NCBI GenBank assembly: GCA_019347575.1
Contig: JAHWKY010000001.1
Coordinates: 62,001 to 126,000 of the forward strand
Source of the DNA: Actinomycetota bacterium
GTDB taxonomy: Bacteria > Actinomycetota > Nitriliruptoria > Nitriliruptorales > Nitriliruptoraceae
Length of the DNA: 64,000 bases
Direction: 5' to 3'
Shown here: positions 32,370 to 41,398 of the stretch, in pieces
Layout: the number at the start of each line of letters is the position of its first letter
How positions within the stretch are numbered: position 1 is the stretch's first letter
Translations under genes and position numbers: made by a program
The notes under the pieces: generated by a model
Told to the model about the DNA's origin: nothing
Databases searched by the model: none
Seen by the model: the letters and a program-made list of their open reading frames with translations, nothing else

Positions 32370-34409
32370 GTGTCCAGATCCGTCTCGTCGGGCATCACCG
32401 TGTGCACGGCGCTCGCCGTGGCGCTCGCCGCTGCCTCCCTGGCGCTGGCGCCGTCCGCGGCGGCCGCGCCGTCGTCCGCAGCGGGTGACGGTCAGGCGCC
32501 AGCTGGCGTGGGTTCGCACACTTGGACCGTCTCCGACTTGCAGATCGAGACGCTGACCGGCCCGGACGACGACATCCCCGTGACGCTCGATGCGTCGCTG
32601 TGGCTGCCCGATGACGCCAGCCCCGCGTCGCCCATGCCCGCCATGCTGATCGCGCCGGGTTTCGGCAACAGCAAGGATGCCGCCGAGATGGTCACCCTCG
32701 CGGCGTACTTCGCCTCGCATGGCTACATCGCGATGACCTTCACACCCCAGGGCTTCGGCGCGTCGACCGGTTGCATCGGCCTCGACTCGCGCACCTACGA
32801 CAACAAGAACGCCCGCGCGATGATCGACCACCTCGCCAGCCTGGACGTCGTCGCCACCGAGGCGCCGGGGGACCCGAAGGTCGGCATGGTCGGCGGCTCC
32901 TACGGTGGGGGGCTGCAAGGCCACACCGCGATCGCGGATGCGCGGATCGACGCGATCGCGCCTGGACGCACGTGGACGGACCTGGCGTACGCGCTCAACC
33001 CCAACAACTGGGTGCGCGACGCCGACGCCCCGTACGCGGTGGACGGGTACGAGCAGGGGGTCTTCAAGCAGGCCTGGACCTCGCTCTTCTTCGCGCTCGG
33101 CACCGCCCAACCGGCGATGGGTGGTGGTGGCTGCGATCCCGTGACGCGCCAGCAGACCTACCCGACCGCGACCCCGTGCAGCGCCTGGATCCCCGGCATC
33201 TGCGAGACGTTCGCGCGTCTGTCGACGACCGGTGACGCCTCGGAGGAGGACCGCGCACTGGTGGCCGACTCGAGCCTCGCGCCCGAGCTCGGCCAGCTCA
33301 CCACCCCGACCCTGTTGCCGCAGGGTCTGCCCGACACCCTGTTCACGCCCAACGAGACGGTGCCCGTTCTCCTCGACCTGCAGAGCCGGGGCGTGCCCGT
33401 CGCCGTGATCTGGCACTCGTCGGGGCACGGCGGGCACAACGGCGCACCCGGTGACGGTGAGCCGTACACCGGCCAGTTCGACGACTCGCCGGAACGTCAG
33501 GCCGAGTTCGCGCAGACGTACCTGGCGCGGCGGATGCTCGCCTGGATGCAGCGCCACGTCCGTGGCGATGCCTCGGTCGACACCGGCCCGGCGTTCGCGT
33601 ACTTCCGTGACTGGGTGGACTACGACGTCGCCGAGACCGGCGGCACGGCAGCCCCCGCATACGGCACCTCGGACGGGATCCCGCCCGGGGATGACCTCGA
33701 GCTCGTGCTCGATCCGGTCGCGGGTCGCCTCGTCGAGGTCGGCGAGCCCATGACCGGTGGGAGCGGCACCTTCCTCAACCCGCCGGGCGGAACACCGGCC
33801 GCGTACTCCGAGCTGCCGAACTTCTCCTCACCTGGGGACACCGGCGACCGGCCACCGCAGGAGATCGAGGGCCAGCACCTCGCTTTCGACACCGAACCTC
33901 TCCAGGCACCGCTCGATCTCGTGGGGATCCCCTTCGTGGACCTCCACCTCAGCCACGGCAACGCGCTCCGTGACGCCAGGCTGTTCGCCAAGCTCTACGA
34001 CGTGGCGCCTGACGGGACGGCGACGCTCCTGCGCCGGCAGGTCGCTCCGGCGCGGATCCCCACCGAGGCGCTCACCGAACCGGTGACGTTGCGACTGGTC
34101 GGTACGAGCTGGCGGTTCGAGGAGGGCCACCGTCTGCGCCTGGTTCTCGCCTCGACGGACACGGCCTTCTACAACGAGCGCCTGGCCGACGTGCTGACGG
34201 TCAGCTCGACCACCGATGCGCCTTCCGCCCTCCGCCTGCCGGTCGTGGGTGCCAGCCTGGTGACAGGGGGGACGCCGGCTCCCCCCGCCCCGGCACCGAG
34301 CAGCCCGCCGGCACGCGCCCCGCTCCCCGCGACCGGTGGCGGCGTGGCGGTCGTCGGACTCGCGTTGCTGCTGACGACCGGACGGCTCCGCCGCGACGTG
34401 GGGCGCTGA
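32370..34409 (+). CDS. Secreted CocE/NonD-type alpha/beta hydrolase with LPATG wall-sorting tail
   Basis: This 679-residue exported enzyme is of the Xaa-Pro dipeptidyl-peptidase / cocaine-esterase family. A signal peptide (about 1-33) is followed by an alpha/beta-hydrolase domain with nucleophile motif VGGSYGGG. The His is probably in SSGHGGHNG. A C-terminal jelly-roll domain (from about 540) ends in STDTAFYNE. The extreme C-terminus is LPATG (652-656), a hydrophobic helix and a basic RLRRDVGR, a textbook sortase signal. It is therefore probably anchored covalently to the wall; no sortase gene lies in this window. GTG at 32370 has GGAG upstream. Substrate unknown. It begins the accessory block between rpmE and the prfA group. 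Confidence 0.82.
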   Translation: MSRSVSSGITVCTALAVALAAASLALAPSAAAAPSSAAGDGQAPAGVGSHTWTVSDLQIETLTGPDDDIPVTLDASLWLPDDASPASPMPAMLIAPGFGNSKDAAEMVTLAAYFASHGYIAMTFTPQGFGASTGCIGLDSRTYDNKNARAMIDHLASLDVVATEAPGDPKVGMVGGSYGGGLQGHTAIADARIDAIAPGRTWTDLAYALNPNNWVRDADAPYAVDGYEQGVFKQAWTSLFFALGTAQPAMGGGGCDPVTRQQTYPTATPCSAWIPGICETFARLSTTGDASEEDRALVADSSLAPELGQLTTPTLLPQGLPDTLFTPNETVPVLLDLQSRGVPVAVIWHSSGHGGHNGAPGDGEPYTGQFDDSPERQAEFAQTYLARRMLAWMQRHVRGDASVDTGPAFAYFRDWVDYDVAETGGTAAPAYGTSDGIPPGDDLELVLDPVAGRLVEVGEPMTGGSGTFLNPPGGTPAAYSELPNFSSPGDTGDRPPQEIEGQHLAFDTEPLQAPLDLVGIPFVDLHLSHGNALRDARLFAKLYDVAPDGTATLLRRQVAPARIPTEALTEPVTLRLVGTSWRFEEGHRLRLVLASTDTAFYNERLADVLTVSSTTDAPSALRLPVVGASLVTGGTPAPPAPAPSSPPARAPLPATGGGVAVVGLALLLTTGRLRRDVGR

Positions 34410-34416
34410 GTCCGAG

Positions 34417-35850
34417 CTACGCCGCGGAGGCCGCAGGGGCGAGCTCGCTGGCCAGCTCGCACCACTGCTGGAGCTGGCGTGGAGCGAGGAAATACGTGCG
34501 GACGCGCTCGCGTGCCTCGGTTCCGAGCTGCTCGGCGGCGGTCGGATCGTCGAGCAGGCTCAGCACCGCCGTGGCCACGCCGGCCAGGTCGTGCGGATCC
34601 TCGACGACGAGACCGCTGCGGCCGTGCTCGATCTGGTCCTGTATCCCGCCGACCGCACTGGCCACGACCGGCCGGCGCTTCCACATCGCCTCGGCCACGG
34701 TGAGCCCGAAGCCTTCGACGAGGCTCTTCTGGATCACGACGTCCGATCGGCGTTGCAGCGCGTTGACGATGGCCGAGTTCTCGTCGTCGTCCGCCATCGG
34801 TACCTGCACGAGGTGAACCCGCTCCCGTAGGGATGGTTCGAGCGCGTCCCAGGCGGTGCAGCAGTCCGCGTACACGCCCGCGCTCTCCGGGTCGTCGGTG
34901 ACGGTCCCGATCTCGGGGCCAGCGAGGATCAGGTCGACATCGGCACGTGCACGCAGGTGGTCGGCGGCCATGCGGACGAGGCCGACGGGGTCCTTCAGCC
35001 GGTCCCACCGCGAGATCTGCGTGGCGACCTTCGCGTCCCCGCGCAGGGCCGGATGTCCACCGTGGCAGCGCACGCGGTGACGCACCCGACCGACGGAGCC
35101 GTCGACCCGCTCGAACGTCGGGGCGTGCGACGAGCCGTCCGACCCCAGACCCGCAGCAGCGAGGATCGAGTCGGTCGTCTCCGGCGACAGCTCCTGGTTC
35201 TTGGGAGAGAAGGCGTCGATCGTCGGCGGCACGATCCGCAGCCGGTCCGCGTCGAGTCCGTCCCACAGGTAGTCGGGACGTGTCAGGACGAAGCGCTCCG
35301 AGTGGCGGACCGCCGGCCGCAGCAGGTCCCAGGCGGCGCGGGTGTGGCGGTTCGGCTCGTCGCAACCCACGTGGCACTGCCACACCACTCGCGCCCCGAA
35401 GGCTCGTACCAGCGGGATGAGACCCGCGGTCTGGGGATCGTGGAACACCACGACATCTCCCGGTCCGACCCGATCCGCGAGGTCTTCGCCGTTGTGCGCC
35501 ATCACCTCGGCGTACAGGTCCATCTCGGCCGCGCTGGGACGTTCGGCACGGGCACCGTGCAGGAGGTTGTGGATGCGCTTGGTGATGTCGAAGAACGCGT
35601 CCGTCCCCTCGATCACCGCCCAGCGCGCGTCGATGCCACCGCCACGCAGGTACGGCACCAGGGTGCTGAGCATCTCGGCCACACCGCCCCCCTCAGCGGT
35701 CGAGTTCACGTGCCACAAGGTCCGGCCGGAGAGATCGGCGGCCGTGCGCGCGAGGCTCCGCTCGACCTGCGCCTGCTCATCGTCGGACAGCAACGCGTGG
35801 AAGGGGTCGATCGATCTGGAGTCGAGTGGCACCGCGGTGATCGATGTCAT
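34417..35850 (-). CDS. GT4 glycosyltransferase resembling TreT trehalose synthase
   Basis: This 477-residue GT-B enzyme opens with WHVNSTAEGGGVAEML, GGGIDARWAVIEG and FFDITKRIHNLLHG, segments characteristic of TreT, which makes trehalose from NDP-glucose and glucose. The C-terminal half has the retaining-GT4 donor site (SLVEGFGLTVAEAMWKR). No signal peptide is present. The ATG at 35850 follows GGAGG at eight bases; earlier in-frame starts would run into the divergent control region. It is the only minus-strand gene in the surface-polysaccharide block and diverges from the GH5 gene over 176 bases. It could use a different acceptor from TreT. Confidence 0.78.
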   Translation of the reverse strand: MTSITAVPLDSRSIDPFHALLSDDEQAQVERSLARTAADLSGRTLWHVNSTAEGGGVAEMLSTLVPYLRGGGIDARWAVIEGTDAFFDITKRIHNLLHGARAERPSAAEMDLYAEVMAHNGEDLADRVGPGDVVVFHDPQTAGLIPLVRAFGARVVWQCHVGCDEPNRHTRAAWDLLRPAVRHSERFVLTRPDYLWDGLDADRLRIVPPTIDAFSPKNQELSPETTDSILAAAGLGSDGSSHAPTFERVDGSVGRVRHRVRCHGGHPALRGDAKVATQISRWDRLKDPVGLVRMAADHLRARADVDLILAGPEIGTVTDDPESAGVYADCCTAWDALEPSLRERVHLVQVPMADDDENSAIVNALQRRSDVVIQKSLVEGFGLTVAEAMWKRRPVVASAVGGIQDQIEHGRSGLVVEDPHDLAGVATAVLSLLDDPTAAEQLGTEARERVRTYFLAPRQLQQWCELASELAPAASAA

Positions 35851-36026
35851 CTCGTCATCCTCCGCTGGGGACAGGGGCCTATCGGCTGCGACGCCGAGAG
35901 CGATGTCAGCCACGGTACGTACCCTCCGGGGGTGCGGCGGTGTGGTCACGCGGCGAAGGTCACCGGCCGCGCGTCGCCTACCCGACGAAGGTCCATGGGG
36001 CACGCCCCATCCGCCAGGGAGCGGCT

Positions 36027-38144
36027 GTGCGCACGTCCAGGTGGTTGTCGCCGGTGGTGGTGCTCGCCGTGCTCGCGGCTCCTACCGCCGTCGGGGCGGA
36101 CCCCTCGTGTACCGACGAGCTGACGACCCGGGTCCAGTCCGAACTCGGGGTGTTCACGAGGTGGCTCGAGGCCCACGACGTCGAGGGTGTGATCGGCGAG
36201 GTCGGTTGGCCCGACGACGAGGGGGGTGCTGCCGACCGTTGGAACGCGCTCGCTGACGCCTGGTACCGCGATGCCGATGCAGCCGACCTATGGGTGATGG
36301 CGTGGGCGACCGGTGAGTGGTGGGGCGACTACCCACTGGCGGTGTACGAGGCGGACGGCTCGGGGCCCGTCTCGCAGCCCAACACCCAGGCGCGGGTGGT
36401 TGAGAGCCACCTCGGTTCCAGTGGTGTGCTCCGAGGAGTGAACAGCGCTGGTGGGGAGTTCGGTACCCCGGGGCCACTCGATGCCACCAGTGCCTTCTCG
36501 AACCACACGCCAGGCACGTACGGCACATCCCACCACTACGACAGCAGCGCGACCTTCCACTACCTCGCGACCCGGGGGATCGAGGTCGTGCGGCTCCCCT
36601 TCCGGTGGGAGCGCGTCCAACCAGAGCTCGGTGGTCCCCTCGACCCGGAGGAGATGGGGCAGTTGCGCGCAGCCGTCGACCGCGCGACCGACGCCGGGCT
36701 CCACGTCGTGCTCGACGTGCACAACTACGGCGCCTACTGGAGGTGGGACGGCAGTCGCGGCGTGCGCACCCCGATCGGCTCCGACGCCCTCAGCATCGAC
36801 GAGTTCGCCGACCTCTGGCGTCGGCTCGCCACGCACTTCATCGGTACGGCTGGAGTCGTCGGCTACGGCCTGATGAACGAGCCGGTCGGCCTGCCGTCGA
36901 TCGGCGGGCGGTCTCCGGCGGAGGTGTGGGAGCAGGCGGCGCAGGCAGCCGTCACGGCGATCCGGCAGGTGGACCGGACGACCACGGTCCTCGTCGGAGG
37001 CTACGAGTGGAGCGGCGCCCAGCGCTGGGACGCCGTTCACGACGACGCCTGGATCGACGACCCCGCCGGGGCGATCCGCTACGAGGCCCACCACTACTTC
37101 GACCGCGACAACTCCGGGAAGTACGCGCACGGGTACGAGGCCGAGGTGACCGATGCCCGCGCCCGCGGTTACTCGATCGTCTGTGGCCGGCACAACGTCG
37201 AGCGCATCGCTGGACCCGACCGCGTCGCGACCGCCGTCGCGGCCGCCCGCCGCGGCTGGTTGGCGGCCGAGGCGATCGTGGTTGCCCGCAGCGACGACCC
37301 GTCGGACGCCCTCGCAGGGACGGTCGTCGCCGGGAGCCTCGACGCCCCGCTCGTCCTCACGCCGACGGACGGACTCGCTCACGAGGTCGCGATGCTCGTC
37401 CGCGAACTCGGGGTGGAGCGGGCGGTCGTCATGGGCGGGGAGCGTGCACTCGGACGCCAGGTCGTCGCTGACCTCGAGGCGGCCGGCGTGACCAGGATCG
37501 ACCGTCTCGCAGGCGCAACACGGGTCGAGACCGCCGCTGCCGCGGCCCGCGCGGTCCCGGACGCCGGCCGCACGGCGCTGCTCGTGCGCGGGTCGTTCCC
37601 GACCGAGCCGACCCGGGCGTGGGCGGACGCACTGGCCGCTTCGGGTCTCGCGGCCGGGCGAGCCCGCAGCGGCGCGGCGTGGCCCGTCCTCGTCGCGGGT
37701 GACACGGTGCCGCCGGCGACCCGCGAGACACTCGACGATCTCGACATCGAGCACGTCATCGTCGTGGGTGGGACCGCGACGATCCCAGCGGGGGTCGACG
37801 ACGACCTCCGCTCGGCCGGCTACGACGTCGAACGGCTGGCCGGCGCCACACGGTACGACACGAGCCTCGAGGTCGTGCGGCGCGAACTCGCCCTCCGAGG
37901 CGACGCTCCCAGTCCGCTGCTGATCGCGACCGGGACCGCGTTCCCGGACGGGCTCAGCGCAGGCGCTCTCGCGGCGCGTCTGGGCGGGACGTTGCTGCTC
38001 GTACCCAGCCAGACGGACGCGTCGCAGGTGGCGTGGTTGGGCGACCACCGCGACCGGTTCACCCACACCCCGCTCGTCGTGGGTGGTGAACTCGCGGTCG
38101 CACCGGCCGTCGCTGCCGACATCGCCGCCGCCGTGGACGGCTGA
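36027..38144 (+). CDS. Secreted GH5-type glycosidase, apparently circularly permuted, with three CWB2 repeats
   Basis: This 705-residue exported protein has a signal peptide at 1-24. Residues 40-107 read like the last two strands of a GH5 barrel: GVIGEVGWP with the nucleophile-like Glu58, then LWVMAWATGEWWGDY. Residues 133-375 supply the earlier strands in normal order: LRGVNSAGGEFG, GIEVVRLPFRWERVQP, VVLDVHNYGAYW, GYGLMNEPVG with acid/base-like Glu285, and IRYEAHHYFD at 351-360. Then, where strands 7-8 should follow, the sequence changes directly to three cell-wall-binding repeats of type 2 (about 387-705), marked RIAGPDRVAT, RLAGATRVET and RLAGATRYDT. CWB2 repeats hold proteins non-covalently in Gram-positive walls. 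GTG at 36027 follows AGGGAG. A beta-glucan substrate is inferred from the neighbours. Confidence 0.8.
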   Translation: MRTSRWLSPVVVLAVLAAPTAVGADPSCTDELTTRVQSELGVFTRWLEAHDVEGVIGEVGWPDDEGGAADRWNALADAWYRDADAADLWVMAWATGEWWGDYPLAVYEADGSGPVSQPNTQARVVESHLGSSGVLRGVNSAGGEFGTPGPLDATSAFSNHTPGTYGTSHHYDSSATFHYLATRGIEVVRLPFRWERVQPELGGPLDPEEMGQLRAAVDRATDAGLHVVLDVHNYGAYWRWDGSRGVRTPIGSDALSIDEFADLWRRLATHFIGTAGVVGYGLMNEPVGLPSIGGRSPAEVWEQAAQAAVTAIRQVDRTTTVLVGGYEWSGAQRWDAVHDDAWIDDPAGAIRYEAHHYFDRDNSGKYAHGYEAEVTDARARGYSIVCGRHNVERIAGPDRVATAVAAARRGWLAAEAIVVARSDDPSDALAGTVVAGSLDAPLVLTPTDGLAHEVAMLVRELGVERAVVMGGERALGRQVVADLEAAGVTRIDRLAGATRVETAAAAARAVPDAGRTALLVRGSFPTEPTRAWADALAASGLAAGRARSGAAWPVLVAGDTVPPATRETLDDLDIEHVIVVGGTATIPAGVDDDLRSAGYDVERLAGATRYDTSLEVVRRELALRGDAPSPLLIATGTAFPDGLSAGALAARLGGTLLLVPSQTDASQVAWLGDHRDRFTHTPLVVGGELAVAPAVAADIAAAVDG

Positions 38145-38233
38145 CGCCCCACGATCGTCCGGCCAGGGTCGGCCCTGGCGTGGGTCATGGCCGTGGGGTC
38201 ACCTCTGCCCCCTGCCTGTGCGAACGGCGACCC

Positions 38234-39433
38234 GTGACCCGGAGAACGACGGTCATCACCGCGTTGACCCTGATCGCCGTGGCCGCCGCGGTCGTGTTCA
38301 CGGCCACGCGTGGTGATCGGAACATGTCGATGCCCGAGGAGGTAGACGACGTCGGCGAGGTCGACGAGTCCGATGACGCCAACGCGGGTGACGTCGATGA
38401 CGCCGATGATATCCACGACGCCGATGACGCGGACGAGGACGCCGGGGCGGCTGCGGCGCTCGCCGCCGCCCGCGCCTTCCTGGACCGCTACGTCGCCGAC
38501 GACGGTCGCGTCGTACGCCACGACCAGGGTGGTGACACCGTCAGTGAGGGCCAAGCTTACGCGCTGCTCTTGGCCGTCGCGGTGGAGGACGAGCGGATGT
38601 TCCGCACGGTGTGGGACTGGACCCGCGCCAACCTCGTGGGTCCGGACGGACTCCTCGCGGCACACTGGAACGACGGGGGTGTGGTGGACGACGATGCAGC
38701 TACCGACGCCGATCTCGATGCAGCGCACGCGCTGGTGCTGGCGGGGGACCGGTTCGGCGAACCCGCGTTCTCGGCCGCAGCGGTGGAGCTAGCCAGCGCG
38801 ATCGCGGCGCACGAGATCCAACGGGTCGGGGACCGTCACCTCCTGCTGCCCGGGCCGTGGGCGCGCGGTGCCGAGCCGGTCGTGTTCAACCCCAGCTACG
38901 TGTCGCCCCTGGCTTTCGATGCCCTCGGTGCCGCGTCGGGCGACCCGATCTGGGATGCGCTGCGCGCCGACTCGTTCGAGCTCCTCGATCACCTGATGGC
39001 GCCCCCCGCGGCGCTGCCTCCGGACTGGGCCGAGGCGACCGCCGATGTCGTCACGGCTGCGCCGGTGCCGGGCGACGACGGCCCTCCCCGCTACGGCTAC
39101 GAGGCGGTCCGGGTTCCCATCCGCCTCGCGGCGGATCGCGACGGTCCCGGGTCCGACCTCGCGGCCCGGCTGTGGCCGTTCCTCGAGCAGCGGGTTCGCC
39201 AGGGTCTCGTCGACGTCTACGCCCTCGACGGCAGCCCCCTCGGCGAGGCGCCACATCCAGTGGCTCTCGTGGCGGCCGCAGCGGCCGCACGTGCCGCCGG
39301 CGACGACGGTGCCGTCCACGACGTCCTGGATGCCGCCGCCGCTCTGGACGAGGAGCGGCCCTCCTACTACGGGGCCGCGTGGGTGGCGCTCGGGCGCGTG
39401 CTGCTCACCACCGACCTGCTGGACCCGCACTGA
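38234..39433 (+). CDS. GH8-family glucanase, membrane-anchored
   Basis: This 399-residue protein starts with a hydrophobic anchor (TTVITALTLIAVAAAVVF), then an acidic low-complexity linker of about 55 residues rich in DD, DA and DV. The catalytic domain has GH8 landmarks: TVSEGQAYALLLAV with the catalytic acid Glu, ATDADLDAAHAL, FNPSYVSP, and YEAVRVPIRLA. GH8 members beside cellulose synthases (BcsZ type) trim the nascent glucan. GTG at 38234 gives the anchor without an extra leader. It lies between the GH5 and the GT2 synthase genes, consistent with work on the same polymer. Confidence 0.82.
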   Translation: MTRRTTVITALTLIAVAAAVVFTATRGDRNMSMPEEVDDVGEVDESDDANAGDVDDADDIHDADDADEDAGAAAALAAARAFLDRYVADDGRVVRHDQGGDTVSEGQAYALLLAVAVEDERMFRTVWDWTRANLVGPDGLLAAHWNDGGVVDDDAATDADLDAAHALVLAGDRFGEPAFSAAAVELASAIAAHEIQRVGDRHLLLPGPWARGAEPVVFNPSYVSPLAFDALGAASGDPIWDALRADSFELLDHLMAPPAALPPDWAEATADVVTAAPVPGDDGPPRYGYEAVRVPIRLAADRDGPGSDLAARLWPFLEQRVRQGLVDVYALDGSPLGEAPHPVALVAAAAAARAAGDDGAVHDVLDAAAALDEERPSYYGAAWVALGRVLLTTDLLDPH

Positions 39434-39531
39434 TCTGGACCTGTCCCCACGGTCCTCCCTCTCGATGGACCTGTCCGACGTGCCAGGGTCGTCCGACGCA
39501 GCCGGCGAAGGCGCGCACGAAGGTGCCGCCC

Positions 39532-41391
39532 ATGAGTCGAGACACGACGCCGATCCACCCCGACAAGTCGTCCGGATCGTTCACCGCACACCGTCCTCGG
39601 GACCCCGCCCCACCGGCGTCGGACGGGCCCGCCGGCGACGCCACCGAGAGGTTGCCGGCGGCGGCTCCGGTCGCCACCGACCCCGGTGACGAGACGCTCG
39701 AACGTCTCCTCGAGCAGCACCGGCGCTTCCGCGGCCCGCGTCGAGCGGCGGACAGCGTCACGACGGGCGAGCACCCGACCGCGGGTCGGGTCCACGAGGA
39801 GCCTTGGCCCGGGAGGTTCGGGGCGCGTCTGCTCATCCTCCTCAACGTCCTGTTCACCGCCGCGTACCTCGGGTGGTGGTCGGTCGGTGGTCACGTCGGC
39901 AACCCGTGGCTGTTCGTCGCCCTCGCGGTCGCCGAGGCGTTCACGGTCGGCCACCTCGTCGGTCTGTGGCAGTCGATCTGGAAGGCGGGAGTGGAGCTGC
40001 CGCCGCCGGGGGAAACGTGGTTCTCCATCGACGTGTTCGTCCCCACCTACGGCGAACCGCTCGACGTCCTGCGGCGAACGGTCACCGCGGCGGTGGGGAT
40101 GGACGGATCGCACCGCACGTACGTCCTTGACGACGCGGTTCGCGACGAGGTGCGCCAGCTCGCGGTCGAGCTCGGCGCCGAGTACATCCCCCGCGAGTCC
40201 TCCGGGGGCGCCAAGGCCGGCAACCTCAACCACGCGATGGCCCGTACCGATGGCGACCTCGTCGTGGTGTTCGACGCCGATCACGTCGCGCGACGCGACT
40301 TCCTCTACCACCTCGTGGGGTACTTCGAGGACCCCGACGTCGCTCTCGTCCAGAGTCCGCAGTGCTACGGCAACGCGGTCTGGAACCCCGTGGCTCGCGG
40401 GGCGTGGAACCAGCAGGAGGTCTTCTACGGCCCGATCAAGCGCGGCAAGTACGGCCTCGGCGCGGCGTTCCTCTGCGGGACCAACGCCATCATCCGGCGC
40501 GCCGCACTCGAGCAGGTCGGCGGGTTCGACCAGACCACCGTCACCGAGGACGTCGCCACCAGCCTGCACCTGCATCGCGACGGCTGGTCCACGGTGTACT
40601 TCCCGTTCGTGCTCGCCGAGGGTGAGGGCCCTCCGACCGTCCGCCAGTACCTCACTCAGCAGCTTCGCTGGGCGCACGGGTCGATCTCTCTGCTGTTGTC
40701 CGGCGCCCCGCTGAAGCTCGGGCTGCGGCCGTTGCAGCGGTTGCAGTACCTGTTCAGCACGACCTACTACTTCATCGGGGTCATCACTCTGATCTACCTG
40801 TCACTGCCCCTGTTCGCTCTGCTGGCTCGCGAGGGTCCGTTCGCGAGCGGAGCCACGACGTTCTTCGTCTTCTACATCCCCCACGTGCTCGTGACGCTGT
40901 ACAACCTGCGGCGCGAGCTGCAGGGCGAGTTCGGCCTCCGCCACATGCAGTTCACGTTCGGGGCGTTCCCGATCTACGTCAAGGCGGCGATCGCGGCGTT
41001 CCTGGGGCGCGAGACGGGGTTCAGCGCGACCGGCGCGGCCGAGCGGCAGGGTCCACCTGCGGTGGCTTGGGTGACGGTCCTGGCCCTCGTGATCACCGTC
41101 GGTGCCGTCGTCGCAGCACCCTTCGTCGCTCCGCTGGACGTGTGGAGCGGCGTGGCGATGTTCTGGGGCGTTGTGAACACGGTCCTGCTCTGGCCCATGA
41201 CCCGCCTGATCGTCATGGAGGCCTTCGGGCGCTTCCACGCCGCCCCGGCGCCGGCCGCGGTCGGCGGGTCCCCGGCGCGACCGGCCGCCCCGACGTGGGT
41301 GTTGGGTCACTTCGAGCGGCCGCCGCTGCCGGAGAAGGTCCTCCCGAACTACGTGCTCGCGATGCGCGCCCTCGGCTACGTGGACAGGTGA
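39532..41391 (+). CDS. Cellulose-synthase-like GT2 glycosyltransferase
   Basis: This 619-residue membrane enzyme has a disordered first 80 residues and two helices (about 100-150). The GT2 domain has VPTYGEPLDVLRRT, VVVFDADHVARRDF (DxD), TEDVATSLHLH (TED base) and QQLRWAHGS (QxxRW), the set of processive beta-glycan synthases. Several C-terminal helices follow. There is no PilZ domain, so direct cyclic di-GMP control of the BcsA type is not indicated. The ATG at 39532 has an AAGG box. It probably makes a beta-1,4- or mixed-linked glucan and extrudes it; the linkage is not decidable from sequence. A small membrane protein starts seven bases on. Confidence 0.88.
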   Translation: MSRDTTPIHPDKSSGSFTAHRPRDPAPPASDGPAGDATERLPAAAPVATDPGDETLERLLEQHRRFRGPRRAADSVTTGEHPTAGRVHEEPWPGRFGARLLILLNVLFTAAYLGWWSVGGHVGNPWLFVALAVAEAFTVGHLVGLWQSIWKAGVELPPPGETWFSIDVFVPTYGEPLDVLRRTVTAAVGMDGSHRTYVLDDAVRDEVRQLAVELGAEYIPRESSGGAKAGNLNHAMARTDGDLVVVFDADHVARRDFLYHLVGYFEDPDVALVQSPQCYGNAVWNPVARGAWNQQEVFYGPIKRGKYGLGAAFLCGTNAIIRRAALEQVGGFDQTTVTEDVATSLHLHRDGWSTVYFPFVLAEGEGPPTVRQYLTQQLRWAHGSISLLLSGAPLKLGLRPLQRLQYLFSTTYYFIGVITLIYLSLPLFALLAREGPFASGATTFFVFYIPHVLVTLYNLRRELQGEFGLRHMQFTFGAFPIYVKAAIAAFLGRETGFSATGAAERQGPPAVAWVTVLALVITVGAVVAAPFVAPLDVWSGVAMFWGVVNTVLLWPMTRLIVMEAFGRFHAAPAPAAVGGSPARPAAPTWVLGHFERPPLPEKVLPNYVLAMRALGYVDR

Positions 41392-41398
41392 GCGACCC

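Noticed and set aside
32925-32975. Palindromic run around GCGATCGCGGATGCGCGGATC as another copy of the GGAT hairpin
   Set aside because: It lies in the coding core of the CocE-type gene, lacks the GACG/CGTC ends and the companion hairpin, and follows codon use.
36288-38066. Long open frame of about 590 codons opposite the GH5-CWB2 gene
   Set aside because: It mirrors the codon pattern of the sense gene, has no ribosome site and shows no recognisable domain.
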